Positions 52,447 through 61,001 of a stretch of 64,000 nt of DNA are shown piece after piece. Each line of letters starts with the position of its first letter. The stretch's first letter is position 1. Both the position numbers and the translations under genes were made by a program. The notes below the pieces were generated by a model. The model had not been told where the DNA came from. It made no database searches and saw nothing but the letters and a program-made list of their open reading frames with translations. Location: contig NZ_JADPRT010000011.1 of NCBI RefSeq assembly GCF_015690355.1, forward strand, positions 215,961 to 279,960, written 5' to 3'. The DNA is from Streptacidiphilus fuscans (GTDB lineage Bacteria; Actinomycetota; Actinomycetes; Streptomycetales; Streptomycetaceae).

Positions 52447-55400
52447 GTGGAGACGGTGCACGGCGGTGCGCACGGCGGGGCGCGGCGGAGCAACCCGCTG
52501 GGATGGCTGATCCGGCGCGGGTTCACCGACCCCGAGACGGCGGCCCAGCGGCTCGCTGAGCCGGCGCTGGCCGCGCACGCCTCGGACAGCGTGCTGCTGG
52601 ACGCGCTCGCTGCCACCGCCGACCCGGACCAGGCGTTGCAGGGCTTCGCCGAACTGGTCGCGGCCTGCCCGACCGACGCCGAGCGGCACGCCCTGCTCGA
52701 CACCGTCACCACCGCCAAGCCGCTGCGTGACCGGCTCCTCGGCGTGCTCGGCGCCAGCGCCGCCCTCGGTGAGCACCTGCGCCGGCACCCGCACGACTGG
52801 CACGAGCTGGTCACCTTCGAGCTGCACGACATCCACCCCGGTCCGGAGGAGTTCGTCCGCCGCCTCTACCGGCACATCTGGGAGGAGTACGCGGACACGC
52901 CCCGCGTGGACGCGCTGCGCTCCGGCTACCGCCGCCTGCTGCTGACCGTCGCCGCCAGGGACCTGACCGGCACCGCCGACCTGGGCCAGACCGCCGCCGA
53001 GCTCGCCGACCTGGCCGGGGCGACCCTCCAGGCCGCCCTCGACATCGCCGGCGAGGAGGACCCGGCCGCCGCCCGCACCTGTCGGCTGGCGGTGATCGCG
53101 ATGGGCAAGTGCGGTGGCCGCGAACTCAACTACGTCTCCGACGTCGACGTGGTCTTCGTCGCCGAGCCGCGCGAGGACACGCCCGAAGGGGAGGACCCCC
53201 CGGCGGGGGAGGGCGATCCGATCAAGGCGGCCACCCGGCTCGCCGCCCGGATGATGCAGCTCTGCTCGGACACCACCCGCGAGGGCACCATCTGGCAGGT
53301 CGACGCCAACCTGCGCCCCGAGGGCAAGAACGGCCCGCTGGTGCGGACCCTCGCCAGCCACCTCGCCTACTACCAGCGCTGGGCCAAGACGTGGGAGTTC
53401 CAGGCGCTGCTCAAGGCCCGCCCGGTCGCGGGCGACGCGGAGCTGGGCCGCGCGTACGTGGACGCCGTCATGCCGATGGTGTGGCAGGCGTCCGAGCGGG
53501 AGAACTTCGTCCAGGACGTGCAGCAGATGCGCCGCCGCGTCGTCGAGGCGATCCCGGCCGCCGAGGTCGACCGCGAGCTGAAGCTGGGGCCCGGCGGGCT
53601 GCGCGACGTCGAGTTCTCGGTGCAGCTGCTGCAGCTGGTGCACGGTCGGACGGACGAGTCGCTGCGCAGCGCCACCACGCTGACCGCGCTGGCCGACCTC
53701 TCCGTCGGCGGGTATGTCGGCCGCGCCGACGCCGCCGCGCTGGACAGCGCCTACCGCTTCCTGCGCACGCTGGAACACCGGATCCAGCTGTTCCACCTGC
53801 GCCGCACCCACCTCGTCCCGACCGGCGAGGAGGAACTGCGCCGACTGGGCCGCTCGCTGGGACTGCGCGCCGACCCTGTCTCCGCGCTGCTGACCGAGTG
53901 GAAGCGCCACAGCCGCGAGGTGCGCCGCCTGCACGAGAAGCTCTTCTACCGCCCGCTGCTGGACGCCGTGGCCGAGCTGGACCTGGAGGAGGCCGGGCTG
54001 ACCGGTCGGCTGGAGGGCGGCAACGCGCTCTCCGCCTCGGCCGCCCAGGCACGCCTCGCCGCCCTCGGCTACACCGCGCCCGCCGACGCCTTCCGCCACC
54101 TGCAGGCGCTGGCCACCGGCGTCAGCCGTCGCGCGGCGCTGCAGCGGACCCTGCTGCCGGTGATGCTCGGCTGGTTCGCCGACTCCGCCGACCCGGACGC
54201 GGGGCTGCTCGGCTTCCGCAAGGTCTCCGACAGCCTCGGCTCCACGCCCTGGTACCTGCGGCTGCTGCGCGACGAGGGCGCGGCGGCCGAGAACCTGGCC
54301 CGGATCCTCTCCTCCGGTCGCCTCGCCCCGGACCTGCTGCTGCGCGCCCCGGAGGCGGTCGCCCTGCTGGGCGACAGCGACGGCCTGGACCCGCGCTCGC
54401 CGCAGGTGCTGGACCGCGAGGTGGCCTCCGCCGTCGGGCGCGCCCAGGGCGCGGCCGCGGCCGTCGCGGCGGCCCGGTCGGTGCGCCGCCGCGAGCTGTT
54501 CCGCACCGCCGCGGCCGACGTGCTCGGCCGGCTCGGCGACACCCCGGCCGACTCCGTCGAGGCCGCCGGGCTCGCGCTGACCGGCCTCAACCGGGCCACC
54601 CTCAGCGGCGCCCTGGCCGCCTGCGTCGCTGCCGCCGAGGCCGCGAGCGGCGAACCGCTGCCGACCCGGCTGGCGGTCGTCGCCATGGGCCGTTTCGGCG
54701 GCCACGAGCTCGGCTACGGCAGCGACGCGGACGTCATGTTCGTCCACGACCCCCTGCCCAGCGCGGACGAGACGGCGGCGAGCAACGCCGCCCGCCAGGT
54801 CTTCGAGGAGCTGCGCCGCCTGCTCCAGGTGCCCTCGACCGAGCCGCCGCTGCTGATCGACGCCGACCTGCGCCCGGAGGGTCGCCAGGGCCCGCTGGTG
54901 CGGTCGATCGCCTCCTACGCGGCGTACTACCGCCGCTGGTCGCGCACCTGGGAGAGCCAGGCGTTGCTGCGGGCCAAGCCGGTCGCGGGTGACAAGGCGC
55001 TGGGCGAGGAGTTCACCGCGCTGATCGACCCGCTGCGCTACCCGGAGGCCGGGCTGGACGAGGCCGAGCTGCTGGAGATCCGTCGGATCAAGGCGCGGGT
55101 GGAGCGCGAACGGCTGCCGCGCGGCGCGGACCCGACGACCCACACCAAGCTGGGCCGGGGCGGGCTGGCGGACGTGGAGTGGACGGTCCAGCTGCTCCAG
55201 CTGCAGCACGCCGCCGAGGTCCCAGGCCTGCGCACCACCCGGACCCTGCGGGCGCTGGCCGCCGCGCTGGACGCCGACCTGCTCGACGCCGACGAGGCGG
55301 AGGCGCTCAGCGCCGCCTGGGTGCAGGCCACCCGGGTGCGCAACGCGGTGATGCTGGTGCGTGGCCGTTCGGGCGACAGCTTCCCTGCGGAGCCGCGTGA

Positions 55401-55530
55401 GCTGGCGGGTGTCGCGCGCTACCTCGGCTACGGCGAGGGCCACGCGGGCGAGATGGTGGACGACTACCGCCGCACCGCTCGGCTCGCCCGCGAGGTGATG
55501 GTGAACCGGGTCTACGGCGAGAAGGGCTGA
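52447..55530 (+). CDS. glnE: Bifunctional glutamine-synthetase adenylyltransferase/adenylyl-removing enzyme
   Basis: This 1027-residue protein starts at the GTG at 52447 behind GGAGG. Two nucleotidyltransferase halves are seen: GKCGGRELNYVSDVDVVFV (near residues 218-236) and GRFGGHELGYGSDADVMFV (near 748-766). Each is followed by a helical ELKLGPGGLRDVEFSVQLLQL-type block or KLGRGGLADVEWTVQLLQLQ. It adenylylates and de-adenylylates GlnA to match nitrogen status. Confidence 0.96.
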   Translation: METVHGGAHGGARRSNPLGWLIRRGFTDPETAAQRLAEPALAAHASDSVLLDALAATADPDQALQGFAELVAACPTDAERHALLDTVTTAKPLRDRLLGVLGASAALGEHLRRHPHDWHELVTFELHDIHPGPEEFVRRLYRHIWEEYADTPRVDALRSGYRRLLLTVAARDLTGTADLGQTAAELADLAGATLQAALDIAGEEDPAAARTCRLAVIAMGKCGGRELNYVSDVDVVFVAEPREDTPEGEDPPAGEGDPIKAATRLAARMMQLCSDTTREGTIWQVDANLRPEGKNGPLVRTLASHLAYYQRWAKTWEFQALLKARPVAGDAELGRAYVDAVMPMVWQASERENFVQDVQQMRRRVVEAIPAAEVDRELKLGPGGLRDVEFSVQLLQLVHGRTDESLRSATTLTALADLSVGGYVGRADAAALDSAYRFLRTLEHRIQLFHLRRTHLVPTGEEELRRLGRSLGLRADPVSALLTEWKRHSREVRRLHEKLFYRPLLDAVAELDLEEAGLTGRLEGGNALSASAAQARLAALGYTAPADAFRHLQALATGVSRRAALQRTLLPVMLGWFADSADPDAGLLGFRKVSDSLGSTPWYLRLLRDEGAAAENLARILSSGRLAPDLLLRAPEAVALLGDSDGLDPRSPQVLDREVASAVGRAQGAAAAVAAARSVRRRELFRTAAADVLGRLGDTPADSVEAAGLALTGLNRATLSGALAACVAAAEAASGEPLPTRLAVVAMGRFGGHELGYGSDADVMFVHDPLPSADETAASNAARQVFEELRRLLQVPSTEPPLLIDADLRPEGRQGPLVRSIASYAAYYRRWSRTWESQALLRAKPVAGDKALGEEFTALIDPLRYPEAGLDEAELLEIRRIKARVERERLPRGADPTTHTKLGRGGLADVEWTVQLLQLQHAAEVPGLRTTRTLRALAAALDADLLDADEAEALSAAWVQATRVRNAVMLVRGRSGDSFPAEPRELAGVARYLGYGEGHAGEMVDDYRRTARLAREVMVNRVYGEKG

Positions 55531-55549
55531 GCGCCGCAGCCCGCTCTGC

Positions 55550-56425
55550 TCAGTGGGACGCGCCGACCGGCTCCTTGGCGGCCGGTTCGGGGACCCGCGC
55601 CGGCACCGGCGCCGCCTTGGGGAAGCTGTAGGGCCAGCGCCGGTAGACGAGCCGGGAGCTGGTCAGTCCGATGCCGGTGCAGACCGCGCCGGCGATCGCG
55701 TCCATGAAGAAGTGGTTGGCCGTCCCCACGATGACCACCAGCGTGGTGACCGGATAGATCACCCCGAGCACCCGGACCCAGCGGCGTTTCGCCAGGAACC
55801 AGATGGTGATGCCGCACCACAGCGACCAGCCGATGTGCATGGACGGCATGGCGGCGAACTGGTTCGACACGTGGGCCATGTCGCCGGAGGCCATGGAGCC
55901 CCAGGTGTGGTGCGTGGCGACGGTGTCGATGAAGCCGCCGTGGGTCATCAGCCGGGGCGGCGCGAGGGGGAAGAAGTAGTACCCCACAAGAGCCATGCCC
56001 GTAGTCACGAAGAGTGACAGCCGGGCGGCGGCGTAGCGCCCGGAATGGGCGCGGAACAACCACACCAGAACCGCGATGGTCACGATGAAGTGCAGGGTGG
56101 CGTAGTCGTAGTCGAGACCGGTGATCAACCAGCCGATCGAATCCAAGCCGTGGTTGATCGATCGCTCCACGTCAATGTGAAGCACCTGTTCGAGCGACCA
56201 GATGTCGTGGGCATTCTGCTGGGCGCGGGTCTCCATCTCGGGCACCGCATTGCGGACCATCGAATAGATCCAGTAGCTCGCGGCAATCAGCAGCAGCTCG
56301 ATCCACAATCGGGGACGCCCCGGCGAACGGAAGTGGCCGCGCACCGATCCCGCCCAGTGGCCCAGAGGGCTGCTGGTGAGAGCGCTGACTTCCGTTGCTT
56401 TCCCCATGGGTGAGTAGTCTGCCAT
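55550..56425 (-). CDS. PAP2-family membrane phosphatase/phosphotransferase
   Basis: This 291-residue protein has six membrane segments. PAP2 motifs: PLAPPRLM, QFAAMPSMHIGWS (near residue 192), and TANHFFMDAIAGAV (near residue 235). The layout resembles inositolphosphotransferase/ceramide-type PAP2 proteins (PF14378) of actinobacteria. The C-terminus is Pro/Ala-rich. Lipid phosphate head-group transfer or hydrolysis at the membrane is expected. Confidence 0.9.
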   Translation of the reverse strand: MADYSPMGKATEVSALTSSPLGHWAGSVRGHFRSPGRPRLWIELLLIAASYWIYSMVRNAVPEMETRAQQNAHDIWSLEQVLHIDVERSINHGLDSIGWLITGLDYDYATLHFIVTIAVLVWLFRAHSGRYAAARLSLFVTTGMALVGYYFFPLAPPRLMTHGGFIDTVATHHTWGSMASGDMAHVSNQFAAMPSMHIGWSLWCGITIWFLAKRRWVRVLGVIYPVTTLVVIVGTANHFFMDAIAGAVCTGIGLTSSRLVYRRWPYSFPKAAPVPARVPEPAAKEPVGASH

Positions 56426-56732
56426 GCGGCCTGGGATCTCCTGATCACCCTCTGGTCGGGGATTCTTCGAACGAAATACCCCTCAAGTCCTAGTGGACCA
56501 AATACCTGCAGCAAGTGCCTGGTGGGAGCGGTGCGCCGGAGGTGACCGACTCGAAAGAGTCGATCACGATGCACTCATGTCGAGCTCGCGATGTACGGGT
56601 GATTGTGCTCATGTGATCGGCTCGCCCGATCGCATTGCTCCGAATGGGGGAATTGAACGACGGGAGTGGTTTCGTTTTTCGATCGAGTGGTCGCTCGGAG
56701 TGCGATTTCGTTGAATTTTCACCGCAAAGCGC
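56426..56732. other. Intergenic region with a stem-loop, no gene
   Basis: No coding frame is supported. A stem with arms gtgaccgactc (56542-56552) and gagtcgatcac (56557-56567), one mismatch, and a GAAA loop lies 117 bases upstream of the PAP2 start. The area is AT-richer than its surroundings (attttc, atttcg), as expected of a promoter zone. Confidence 0.45.
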
Positions 56733-56761
56733 AGGGCCCGGAGCGATGCGCTCCGGGCCCT
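56733..56761. terminator. Strong terminator hairpin of the MFS gene
   Basis: Arms agggcccggagcg (56733-56745) and cgctccgggccct (56749-56761) form a perfect 13-bp stem with a three-base loop, 30 bases after the end of the minus-strand MFS gene at 56792. Confidence 0.8.
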
Positions 56762-56791
56762 CTTGGTTGCGTTCGGTGACGGCGTGTTCGA

Positions 56792-58465
56792 TCACACGCC
56801 GCCGGTCAGCGCCTCCAGCTCGGCGTCCACGGCCTGCTGGTGCGCCTCGGCGTCCTCGCGTGCCCGGCGGGGGCTCCAGCGTCCGGCCATCAGCAGCACG
56901 CACGGCAGGAAGAGCACCTGGCCGCCCACGCAGACCCACCACCACACCTGCCAGTTGTGCGGGTTGTCCTTCGCCGCCGCGGCCACCTGCGGCCCGTACT
57001 TTTGCAGCAGCGCCAGGTCCGCCTGCTCGGCCTGGACGGTCTGCAGGCCCGGCAGCCCGACCTGCTGGACGGCCTCACCGAGCAGCGTCGGCGGTATCGC
57101 GTTCGGCTGGTAGCGGGCCAGCTCGGCGAAGAGTTGCGGGTGCGCGTCCACGACGGCCAGGGCCTTCGCCGCCCGCGCCTGGGCCGCCGCCACCTCCGAG
57201 CCGTGCTCGACCAGCGGCGTCACCGAGGTGACCACCACCGGCAGGAACGCCGCGGAGACCGCGACGACCACGCGGATGATCCAGCCCCACACCGCCAGGC
57301 CCGTCGCGGTGGCCGCCGGATTGCGGCGCTCGACAGTCTCGGTGAAGCTCGCCATCCACGGCGCGTAGGTCAGTCCGCCCAGCACGCCGATCGCGACGAA
57401 GAGCCAGGCGAACGTGTAGTAGCTGGTGGTGGGTTGGGTGGCGCGCAGGGTGAACAGCACGGTGGCGACGATGCTGCCGACCCCGCCGAGCACCATGAAC
57501 GGCTTGCGGACGCGCAGCCGGTCCGAGGCCAGCCCCGCGATCACCAGGGCGACCGCGTTGCTGATCCAGTACCAGTTGGCCAGCGCGTTGACCCGCTGCT
57601 CGCTGTAGCCGAAGTTGGTGGCGAAGTAGACGACGAAGTTGCCGACGGCGGCGAAGTAGAGCAGCAGGAAGACGCTTATGGCGAAGGCCGAGCCGACCAC
57701 GTCCAGCTTCAGCATCTGCCGCCAGTGGCCGCGCAGCGCCGCATCCGGGTCGAGGCCCTTGGCCCTGGCCTCGACCAGCGCGCGGTCGCGCAGACTGACC
57801 ATCAGCTGGTCGCGCAGCCTGGGCGCGAGCTCGCGCAGGCCGAACAGTGAGACCAGGAAGACCAGCAGCGTCGCGATGCCCGCGTAGTGCAGCTCGTCCT
57901 GCCAGGTGGCGCTGCCCGCGCCGGTGCCGAGGGTGTGCGAGGTGACCTCGGTGACCACCAGGCTGCCGAGTACGGGGCCCATGGTCCAGTACCCCATGGC
58001 CGTCGCCCGCCCCAACTGCGGTGAGAAGTCCCGGATCAGCGCGGGCGTGGCCACCAGCACCACGCCCTCGACGAAGCCGACCAGCGCGAAGAGCACCAGG
58101 TAGGTTCCCTGGTTCGGTGCGTTGGGCAGTCCGAAGAGCACCAGCAGCCCGGTGGCCAGCAGGCCGTAGACGACGAGGTTGGCCCGCCCCCAGCGGTCGG
58201 CCAGTCCGGCGACCAGGGACGCGAAGGCGCCGACGGCGTTGCCGACGACGCTGATCCAGACGAAGTAGCGGTAGCTCATCTGGTAGTGGGTGATGATCGA
58301 GGTCGCGACGGCGTACTGGATGTAGAGCGCGTAGTAGAGGACGACGGTCGTCAGCACCACGATGCCGAGGTAGGCGTAACGCCGGGCGGAGTCGGGGTAG
58401 TGGGCGAGTTCGCGTCGCCACAGGCGGCGGAGCACGAGTGGGGCAGGAGCGGTGGCAGTGGCCAT
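56792..58465 (-). CDS. MFS transporter
   Basis: This 557-residue protein has about 12 membrane segments: ALYIQYAVATSIITHYQMSY, GNAVGAFASLVAGLADRWGR (DRxGR loop), GFVEGVVLVATPALIRDFSP, and GRATAMGYWTMGPVLGSLVV. After segment 6 a long cytoplasmic loop (DRALVEARAKGLDPDAALRG) follows, and a helical extracytoplasmic stretch near residues 420-490 (ARAAKALAVVDAHPQLFAEL). The substrate is unknown. A palindrome lies upstream. Confidence 0.88.
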   Translation of the reverse strand: MATATAPAPLVLRRLWRRELAHYPDSARRYAYLGIVVLTTVVLYYALYIQYAVATSIITHYQMSYRYFVWISVVGNAVGAFASLVAGLADRWGRANLVVYGLLATGLLVLFGLPNAPNQGTYLVLFALVGFVEGVVLVATPALIRDFSPQLGRATAMGYWTMGPVLGSLVVTEVTSHTLGTGAGSATWQDELHYAGIATLLVFLVSLFGLRELAPRLRDQLMVSLRDRALVEARAKGLDPDAALRGHWRQMLKLDVVGSAFAISVFLLLYFAAVGNFVVYFATNFGYSEQRVNALANWYWISNAVALVIAGLASDRLRVRKPFMVLGGVGSIVATVLFTLRATQPTTSYYTFAWLFVAIGVLGGLTYAPWMASFTETVERRNPAATATGLAVWGWIIRVVVAVSAAFLPVVVTSVTPLVEHGSEVAAAQARAAKALAVVDAHPQLFAELARYQPNAIPPTLLGEAVQQVGLPGLQTVQAEQADLALLQKYGPQVAAAAKDNPHNWQVWWWVCVGGQVLFLPCVLLMAGRWSPRRAREDAEAHQQAVDAELEALTGGV

Positions 58466-58506
58466 GGGCCCTCCCGGGGTGGCAGCCGGAGTGTGCCAGG
58501 AGGGTA

Positions 58507-58524
58507 GTACCGACCAGTCGGTAC
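58507..58524. promoter_or_regulatory. Palindromic TetR-type operator upstream of the MFS gene
   Basis: gtaccgac-ca-gtcggtac has perfect 8-base arms, 42 bases upstream of the MFS start at 58465. The form (ACCGACNNGTCGGT) is like known TetR-family sites. No regulator gene lies next to the MFS gene, so the binding protein is encoded elsewhere. Confidence 0.55.
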
Positions 58525-58599
58525 GGCCTAGACGTCTGCACGCCCGAACGTGGACGAAGCAGTGGACGAGCAGGAGACGTCGATCAACTGCGCGTGAAT

Positions 58600-59229
58600 T
58601 CAGGAGGGTTGACGCTTCACCAGATGGGCGAAGACCACCACGTTGCCCAGGTAGCCCTGCCCGGCGCGGTATCCGCCGCCGCAGGTGATCAGCCGCAGCG
58701 CGGCCAGTGACGTCGGCCCGTAGACGCGCTGGTCGGGGAAGGCGTTCTTGGGGAAGACCGAGACGTCGTCGACCAGGAAGACCGCCGTGCGGTGGTCGGC
58801 GCGGACCACGTCGACCGTGTCGCCGCGCTGGAGCGATCCCAGGCCGTAGAAGACCGCCGGGCCGTGGGCGTTGTCCACGTGCCCGGCGATGATGGCCGGT
58901 CCGGCGCTGCCGGGAGCGGTCCCGTCGGCGAACCAGCCGGCCAGGTTCTTCCGGCTCTCCGGCGGCGGCTGCAACCGGCCGCCGCTGTCCAGGGAGAGCG
59001 CGGTGAGGGGCGCGTCCACGCCGATCGAGGGGATCCTCACGCGCAGCGGCTTCGAGGTGGGCAGCGGCGGGGCGGGACGGTCCTCGTCGCTGTACCAGTA
59101 GACGCCGTTGTCGGAGGAGGCCGCGCTCGCGTCCGGCTGCGGCGGGGCGGACCCGACGCCGCGCCCGGCGATCACCAGCCCGAGCACCAGCACCGCGCGT
59201 GCGACGAACCGCCGCCTCGCAGGGCCCAT
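58600..59229 (-). CDS. Class F sortase
   Basis: This 209-residue protein has a basic start, one membrane segment (ARAVLVLGLVIAGRGVG) and a Pro/Ser linker. The sortase domain starts VRIPSIGVDAPLTAL and has His in IIAGHVDNAHGP (near residue 115) and Cys in LRLITCGGGYR (near residue 180). This is the class F pattern of actinobacteria. The gene that follows its regulatory order, a tailed surface protein, is 25 bases upstream on the same strand. Confidence 0.92.
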   Translation of the reverse strand: MGPARRRFVARAVLVLGLVIAGRGVGSAPPQPDASAASSDNGVYWYSDEDRPAPPLPTSKPLRVRIPSIGVDAPLTALSLDSGGRLQPPPESRKNLAGWFADGTAPGSAGPAIIAGHVDNAHGPAVFYGLGSLQRGDTVDVVRADHRTAVFLVDDVSVFPKNAFPDQRVYGPTSLAALRLITCGGGYRAGQGYLGNVVVFAHLVKRQPS

Positions 59230-59254
59230 CCGCTACCCCTCACCCGTCGGTGTG

Positions 59255-59833
59255 TCAGTTCTGCCCGCCGCGCCGACGGCCCCAGTACAGCGCGCCGCCG
59301 CCGAGCCCGGCGATGCCGAGGCCGAAGGCGACCTGCGTGCCGTTGCCCGGGTCGAAGCTGCCGCCGACGCCGGTGTGCACCGGGCCGTGCGGGTGGTCGT
59401 GGTCGTGCTCGTGGCTCCGGACGGTCAACGTCGCGTTGAACCCCGAGAGGGAGGTGTTGGTCACCTGGCAGGCGCCGGAGACGTTGTAGTCACCCGGCCG
59501 GACGTCGTGGCTGACCGTGGCCGCGCCGGAGAAGAAGCCCGCCTGGCCCGGCATCGGGTGCAGCTTGACCGCCGTGACGAAGGCCAGCGAGGAGACCATG
59601 GTCGGGTTCGGCGTGCCGAAGTACGACGAGCTGCAGTTGACGATCAGGCCGACCGTGTCGCCCGGGTCGACGGTGTCCGGGCTGAGCGTGATGTCCGCGC
59701 CGTTGACGCCGCTGGCCGAGGCGGTCGGCGCGAGGGCGACGGCCGGGGCGAGGGCGAACGCGGTGGCTGCCGCGGTGGCCGCAGCGAGTGCGGCGGCGCG
59801 ACGGCGGGTGGGTCGGGGCGGTATGCGGCGCAT
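59255..59833 (-). CDS. Exported His-rich tailed surface protein
   Basis: ATG at 59833 behind GGAGG; 192 residues. Signal peptide RRRAAALAAATAAATAFALA, then a beta-rich domain with two cysteines (IVNCSSSYFG, SGACQVTN). A His-rich segment HEHDHDHPHGPVH comes before a C-terminal helix (VAFGLGIAGLGGGALYW) and basic tail GRRRGGQN. It lacks an LPxTG motif although it is the neighbour of a class F sortase gene. Confidence 0.85.
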   Translation of the reverse strand: MRRIPPRPTRRRAAALAAATAAATAFALAPAVALAPTASASGVNGADITLSPDTVDPGDTVGLIVNCSSSYFGTPNPTMVSSLAFVTAVKLHPMPGQAGFFSGAATVSHDVRPGDYNVSGACQVTNTSLSGFNATLTVRSHEHDHDHPHGPVHTGVGGSFDPGNGTQVAFGLGIAGLGGGALYWGRRRGGQN

Positions 59834-60032
59834 CCGGCACCTCCGGTCGTCGGGTGCGGACCTCGGGCGTCGGGCCCGGGGCACGGGGGGACACACCGCG
59901 ACTGTCTGGGGCGATATGTCACCGTCCGTACGCTTCTTGTAGCGTTCCGGTCAGACAATTAATCCGAACGATGCAGTCGTCGAGCTGGGGAAACCCTGTT
60001 CCGCAGGGCTTGGGACCGGTTTACTGCCGATC

Positions 60033-60959
60033 ATGATTTCGTCTGATCGAACGCTTGATCATGTGGGCATTGTCGAGCGGACCGCCGACCTGGTGGCCGC
60101 CCACTACGTCTTCCCCGAGCAGGGCGACAAGATCGCCGCTCAGCTGCGCGCCGCGCTCGCCGCCGGGCGCTACACGGAGGCCGGCGCGACCGGGGATGTC
60201 GAGCGGCTCGGCGCGCTGGTCACCGAGGACCTGCAGTCCGTCAACGACGACAAGCACCTGCGGCTGGCCTTCCACGCAGACGAGGTGCCCGAGGGGCAGG
60301 ACGCCGCGGCGCGGCAGATGATGGAGCGCCGCTCCGCCGAGTCCTGCGGCGGCGTCCCGCGCTTCGAGCTGCTGGAGGGCGGCGTCGCGGTGCTGGAGCT
60401 CGCGCCGATCATCTTCCCGCTGGACCTCTCGGCGGACTCGCTGACCGCGGCCATGACCCTGGCCGCCCAGGCGCGCGCCCTCGTCGTCGACCTGCGCCGC
60501 AACGAGGGCGGCGACCCGTACACGGTCCAGTACCTGTGCAGCTACTTCTTCGACCAGCCGACCCACATCAACACCCAGTACTGGCGCGAGGGCGACTCGG
60601 AGGAGCAGTCCTGGACGCTGCCCCACGTCCCCGGCCGCAAGCTCGGGCAGCAGAAGCCGGTCTACGTGCTGACCAGCGCCACCACCTTCTCCGGCGCCGA
60701 GGAACTGACCTACGACCTGCAGCAGCTCGGCCGCGCCGTCGTGGTCGGCGAGCGGACCAAGGGCGGCGCGCACCCGCGCAACGGCTGGACGGTCCACCCG
60801 CACCTGGAGGCCACCATCCCGGTCGGCCGCTCGATCAACCCCACCAGCGGCACCGACTGGGAGGCCACCGGCGTCACCCCGGACATCGAGGTCCCGGCGG
60901 CGCAGGCGCTGGAGCGTGCCCACCGCGAGGCGCTGCTCCGGTTGGCCGAGAATCGCTGA
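60033..60959 (+). CDS. S41 family peptidase (C-terminal processing-like)
   Basis: This 308-residue protein starts at the ATG at 60033. It has the interphotoreceptor-retinoid-binding/S41 layout: HVGIVERTADLVAAHYVFPE, ALVVDLRRNEGGDPYTVQYL, the Ser in VLTSATTFSGAEELTYDLQQ (near residue 220) and GERTKGGAHPRNGW, with a later TSGTDWEATGVTPDIEV. No signal peptide or PDZ domain is visible, so it is cytoplasmic. Confidence 0.9.
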   Translation: MISSDRTLDHVGIVERTADLVAAHYVFPEQGDKIAAQLRAALAAGRYTEAGATGDVERLGALVTEDLQSVNDDKHLRLAFHADEVPEGQDAAARQMMERRSAESCGGVPRFELLEGGVAVLELAPIIFPLDLSADSLTAAMTLAAQARALVVDLRRNEGGDPYTVQYLCSYFFDQPTHINTQYWREGDSEEQSWTLPHVPGRKLGQQKPVYVLTSATTFSGAEELTYDLQQLGRAVVVGERTKGGAHPRNGWTVHPHLEATIPVGRSINPTSGTDWEATGVTPDIEVPAAQALERAHREALLRLAENR

Positions 60960-61001
60960 GCCGGCGGGAACATCGACCGCGGGCGATCAGTTGCGCCGGA
61001 C

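Noticed and set aside
51754..55443. 1229-residue minus-strand frame over RDD and glnE
   Set aside because: Antisense shadow of GlnE, low-complexity Ala/Gly/Arg/Val content.
56490..56945. 151-residue minus-strand frame between PAP2 and MFS
   Set aside because: It crosses a strong terminator hairpin and the end of the MFS gene and has no coding character.
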